Source: Pseudomonas asgharzadehiana
Lineage (GTDB): Bacteria > Pseudomonadota > Gammaproteobacteria > Pseudomonadales > Pseudomonadaceae
DNA: 64,000 nt
Assembly (NCBI RefSeq): GCF_019139815.1
Contig: NZ_CP077079.1
Location: forward strand, 2,046,001-2,110,000
Reading direction: 5' to 3'
The notes under the pieces were generated by a model. The model searched no databases. It was not told where the DNA came from and saw nothing but the letters and a program-made list of their open reading frames with translations. Below, in pieces: positions 62,290-64,000 of this stretch. The position numbers and the translations under genes are program-made. Each line of letters opens with the position of its first letter. The first letter of the stretch is position 1.

Positions 62290-63444
62290 TCAATGAGCGC
62301 CAGCAGCCTTGTTCAGATCGCTCTCGGCCCATTCGGTATAAACGCATGCATCGGCGGTGGCCCAACGTACCAACACCGGATCGCCGGCCTTGAGCGGCAT
62401 GCCCGCAGCGGAGAGTGCCTTGACCGTCATCGACGTGCCACCGCCAGTGACCACGCTGCAAGTCTGGCTTTCACCCAGAAACAGCACCTCCACGACCTTG
62501 GCCGACACTTCATTCCAGCCCGCCGCCAACGGTTCCTGCGTGGCCTGCTCGGCACTCAAGGCCAACGCTTTCTCCGGTCGTACCATCAGCAAAACATCTT
62601 GATCGGTCTGCAGCCCTGCGCTCAGGCGAATCGACAGAGACTGACCTTCAAACGAAGCGACCGCATTGCCCTGGGCTTTGAGTTTGAGAAAGTTCGAGTT
62701 GCCGAGGAACGAGGCAACGAAGGCATTTGGCGGATTTTGGTAAAGGTCATAGCCACTGCCCAAGCCAACGATTTTGCCGTGACTGAAGATCGCGATGCGC
62801 TGGGACAAACGCATGGCTTCTTCCTGGTCGTGGGTCACGTAGACGATGGTGATGCCCAGGCGCCGATGCAGCTGGCGCAGTTCATCTTGCAGGTCTTCGC
62901 GCAGTTTCTTGTCCAGGGCACCGAGCGGTTCGTCCATCAGCAGGATGCGTGGTTCGTAAACCAGCGCACGGGCAATGGCGACCCGTTGCTGCTGGCCACC
63001 GGACAGTTGCGAAGGGCGGCGATGGGCGAACTGCTCGAGCTGCACCAGTTTAAGCATTGCATCCACCCGGCGCTCGCGTTCGGCGGCGGCCAGTTTGCGG
63101 ATGGCCAACGGGAACGCGATGTTGTCGCGTACCGACAGGTGCGGGAATAGCGAGTAGCGCTGGAACACCATACCGATGTCGCGCTTGTGCGGCGGCACGT
63201 TCACCAGCGACTGGCTGTTGACCAGGATTTCGCCGCTGCTCGGGGTTTCGAAGCCGGCGAGCATCGACAGCGTGGTGCTTTTGCCCGAGCCGCTGGAGCC
63301 GAGGAAAGTCAGGAATTCACCGTCCTTGATGTCCAGCGAGATGTCGTCCACGGCGGCAAAGTCGCCGTAGTACTTGTTCAGGTTGCGCAGGCTGACCAGC
63401 GGTGTGTCGTGGTGCTGGGCGGAATTTTTGATCACTGCACTCAT
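62290..63444 (-). CDS. ABC importer ATP-binding protein (PotA/polyamine type)
   Basis: A 384-residue ATPase. Walker A is GSSGSGKST (about residues 49-57), Q-loop VFQRYSLFPH, signature LSGGQQQR (about 147-154), Walker B ILLMDEPLGALD (about 167-178) and H-loop VTHDQEEAM. The C-terminal TOBE regulatory domain (about 290-380) is typical of the spermidine/putrescine and iron import group. It lies 16 bases after a permease gene of the same kind. The substrate could be that of the adjoining catabolic genes. Confidence 0.92.
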   Translation of the reverse strand: MSAVIKNSAQHHDTPLVSLRNLNKYYGDFAAVDDISLDIKDGEFLTFLGSSGSGKSTTLSMLAGFETPSSGEILVNSQSLVNVPPHKRDIGMVFQRYSLFPHLSVRDNIAFPLAIRKLAAAERERRVDAMLKLVQLEQFAHRRPSQLSGGQQQRVAIARALVYEPRILLMDEPLGALDKKLREDLQDELRQLHRRLGITIVYVTHDQEEAMRLSQRIAIFSHGKIVGLGSGYDLYQNPPNAFVASFLGNSNFLKLKAQGNAVASFEGQSLSIRLSAGLQTDQDVLLMVRPEKALALSAEQATQEPLAAGWNEVSAKVVEVLFLGESQTCSVVTGGGTSMTVKALSAAGMPLKAGDPVLVRWATADACVYTEWAESDLNKAAGAH

Positions 63445-63460
63445 GTCGTACTCCTGGCGC

Positions 63461-64000
63461 TCAGGCGCTGATTTCGTTGCGCCGGCGCAGAGCGGCGGCG
63501 ATCACCATGACCAATACCGAGAGGCCGATCAGCAGCGTCGAGGCGACGGCGATCACGGGCGTCAGGTCCTGGCGCAGGGTGGTCCACATTTTCACGGGAA
63601 GGGTTTGCAGGGTCGGGCTGGCCATCATCACGCTCAGCACCACTTCGTCCCACGAGACGAGAAAGGCGAAGAGGGCGCCGGCCACCATGCCCGGACGGAT
63701 CGCCGCAAAGGTCACCTTGAACACCGCTTGCAGGCGCGAGGCGCCGCAGATCACCGCCGCATCCTCGATCGACTGATCGAACAGCTTCAGCGAATTGATA
63801 ATCGAGATGATGGTGAACGGCAGCGCGACGATGACGTGGCTGACCACGAACGCGAACAGGGTGCCGGTGTAACCCAGTTTCAGGAACAGCGCGTACACCG
63901 CCACCGCGATGATCACAAGCGGCACGATCATCGGCAGGGTGAACAGGCCGTAGAGCATTTCGCGGCCGGGGAAGCGGCCACGCACCAGGGCGAACGCTGT
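63461..64000 (-). CDS. ABC importer permease (PotC type), partial at window edge
   Basis: The C-terminal 179 residues of an inner-membrane permease; the 5' end lies beyond base 64000. It has several helices and the EAA loop EDAAVICGASRLQAVFKVTFAAIRPG (in parts), which docks on the ATPase. It matches the PotC/YdcV class. A partner permease and binding protein are expected just outside the window. Confidence 0.9.
   Translation of the reverse strand, partial: TAFALVRGRFPGREMLYGLFTLPMIVPLVIIAVAVYALFLKLGYTGTLFAFVVSHVIVALPFTIISIINSLKLFDQSIEDAAVICGASRLQAVFKVTFAAIRPGMVAGALFAFLVSWDEVVLSVMMASPTLQTLPVKMWTTLRQDLTPVIAVASTLLIGLSVLVMVIAAALRRRNEISA

Overview
This is a gene-dense, GC-rich chromosomal stretch that looks like a fluorescent Pseudomonas (P. 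fluorescens group). The evidence is a core gene set that follows the P. aeruginosa PA1596-PA1622 order (htpG, fabBA, a PA1611-type hybrid kinase, gpsA, sixA, acyl-CoA ligase, thioesterase, hydrolases), a second block resembling PA2811-PA2817 (ABC exporter, GST, transglutaminase-like protein, fadE), and repeated P. fluorescens-type REP elements with a GGGAGCAAGCCCCCTCCC core. I saw no prophage, insertion sequence, integrase or CRISPR array. Orthology statements rest on protein features and gene order recalled from memory, not on a search.

Layout. 1-9.4 kb: brnQ, a DUF599 membrane protein, a small lipoprotein, two overlapping hotdog thioesterases, htpG behind a strong sigma-32 promoter, a dienelactone hydrolase, pirin, OsmC and an exported amidohydrolase. 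9.4-16.5 kb (minus strand): fabB-fabA with a FabR/DesT-like operator, and an operon of TonB receptor, periplasmic binding protein and hybrid histidine kinase. 16.6-24.4 kb (plus strand): gpsA, DUF4389, sixA, acyl-CoA ligase (behind an 18-bp palindrome), thioesterase, two alpha/beta hydrolases, an 18-codon coupled leader ORF, DUF4892 and an AI-2E/PerM-family protein. 24.4-34.7 kb: an OmpR/EnvZ-type pair, pyrF, an MDR reductase, an SDR, a MocR-type regulator, a chemoreceptor, a hydrolase and a membrane-anchored helical protein.

35.0-35.8 kb is a tRNA array, (Glu-TTC, Gly-GCC) x3, built from an exact 260-bp tandem period. It is followed by two tandem secreted M20-type dipeptidases of equal length (579 aa each), alaX, a LysR regulator, fadE, a transglutaminase-like protein, a GST, an ABC exporter pair, a TetR/MFS pair, a cupin, a TDT-family transporter and an LplT-PlsC fusion. 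At 53.6 kb a guanidine-II (mini-ykkC) riboswitch precedes the guanidinium exporter gene sugE/gdx. A BASS transporter, rdgC, tRNA-Val/tRNA-Asp and a LysE exporter come next.

The most unusual part is 56.9-64.0 kb. A luciferase-like flavin monooxygenase, a flavin reductase, an isochorismatase-like amidohydrolase and an NCS1 nucleobase-type permease lie together, beside a broken second NCS1 gene and a polyamine-type ABC importer that runs off the window. The parts match those of the Rut pyrimidine ring-opening pathway, but the set is reduced and differently arranged. It probably degrades some nitrogen heterocycle or cyclic amide that the sequence alone does not identify.
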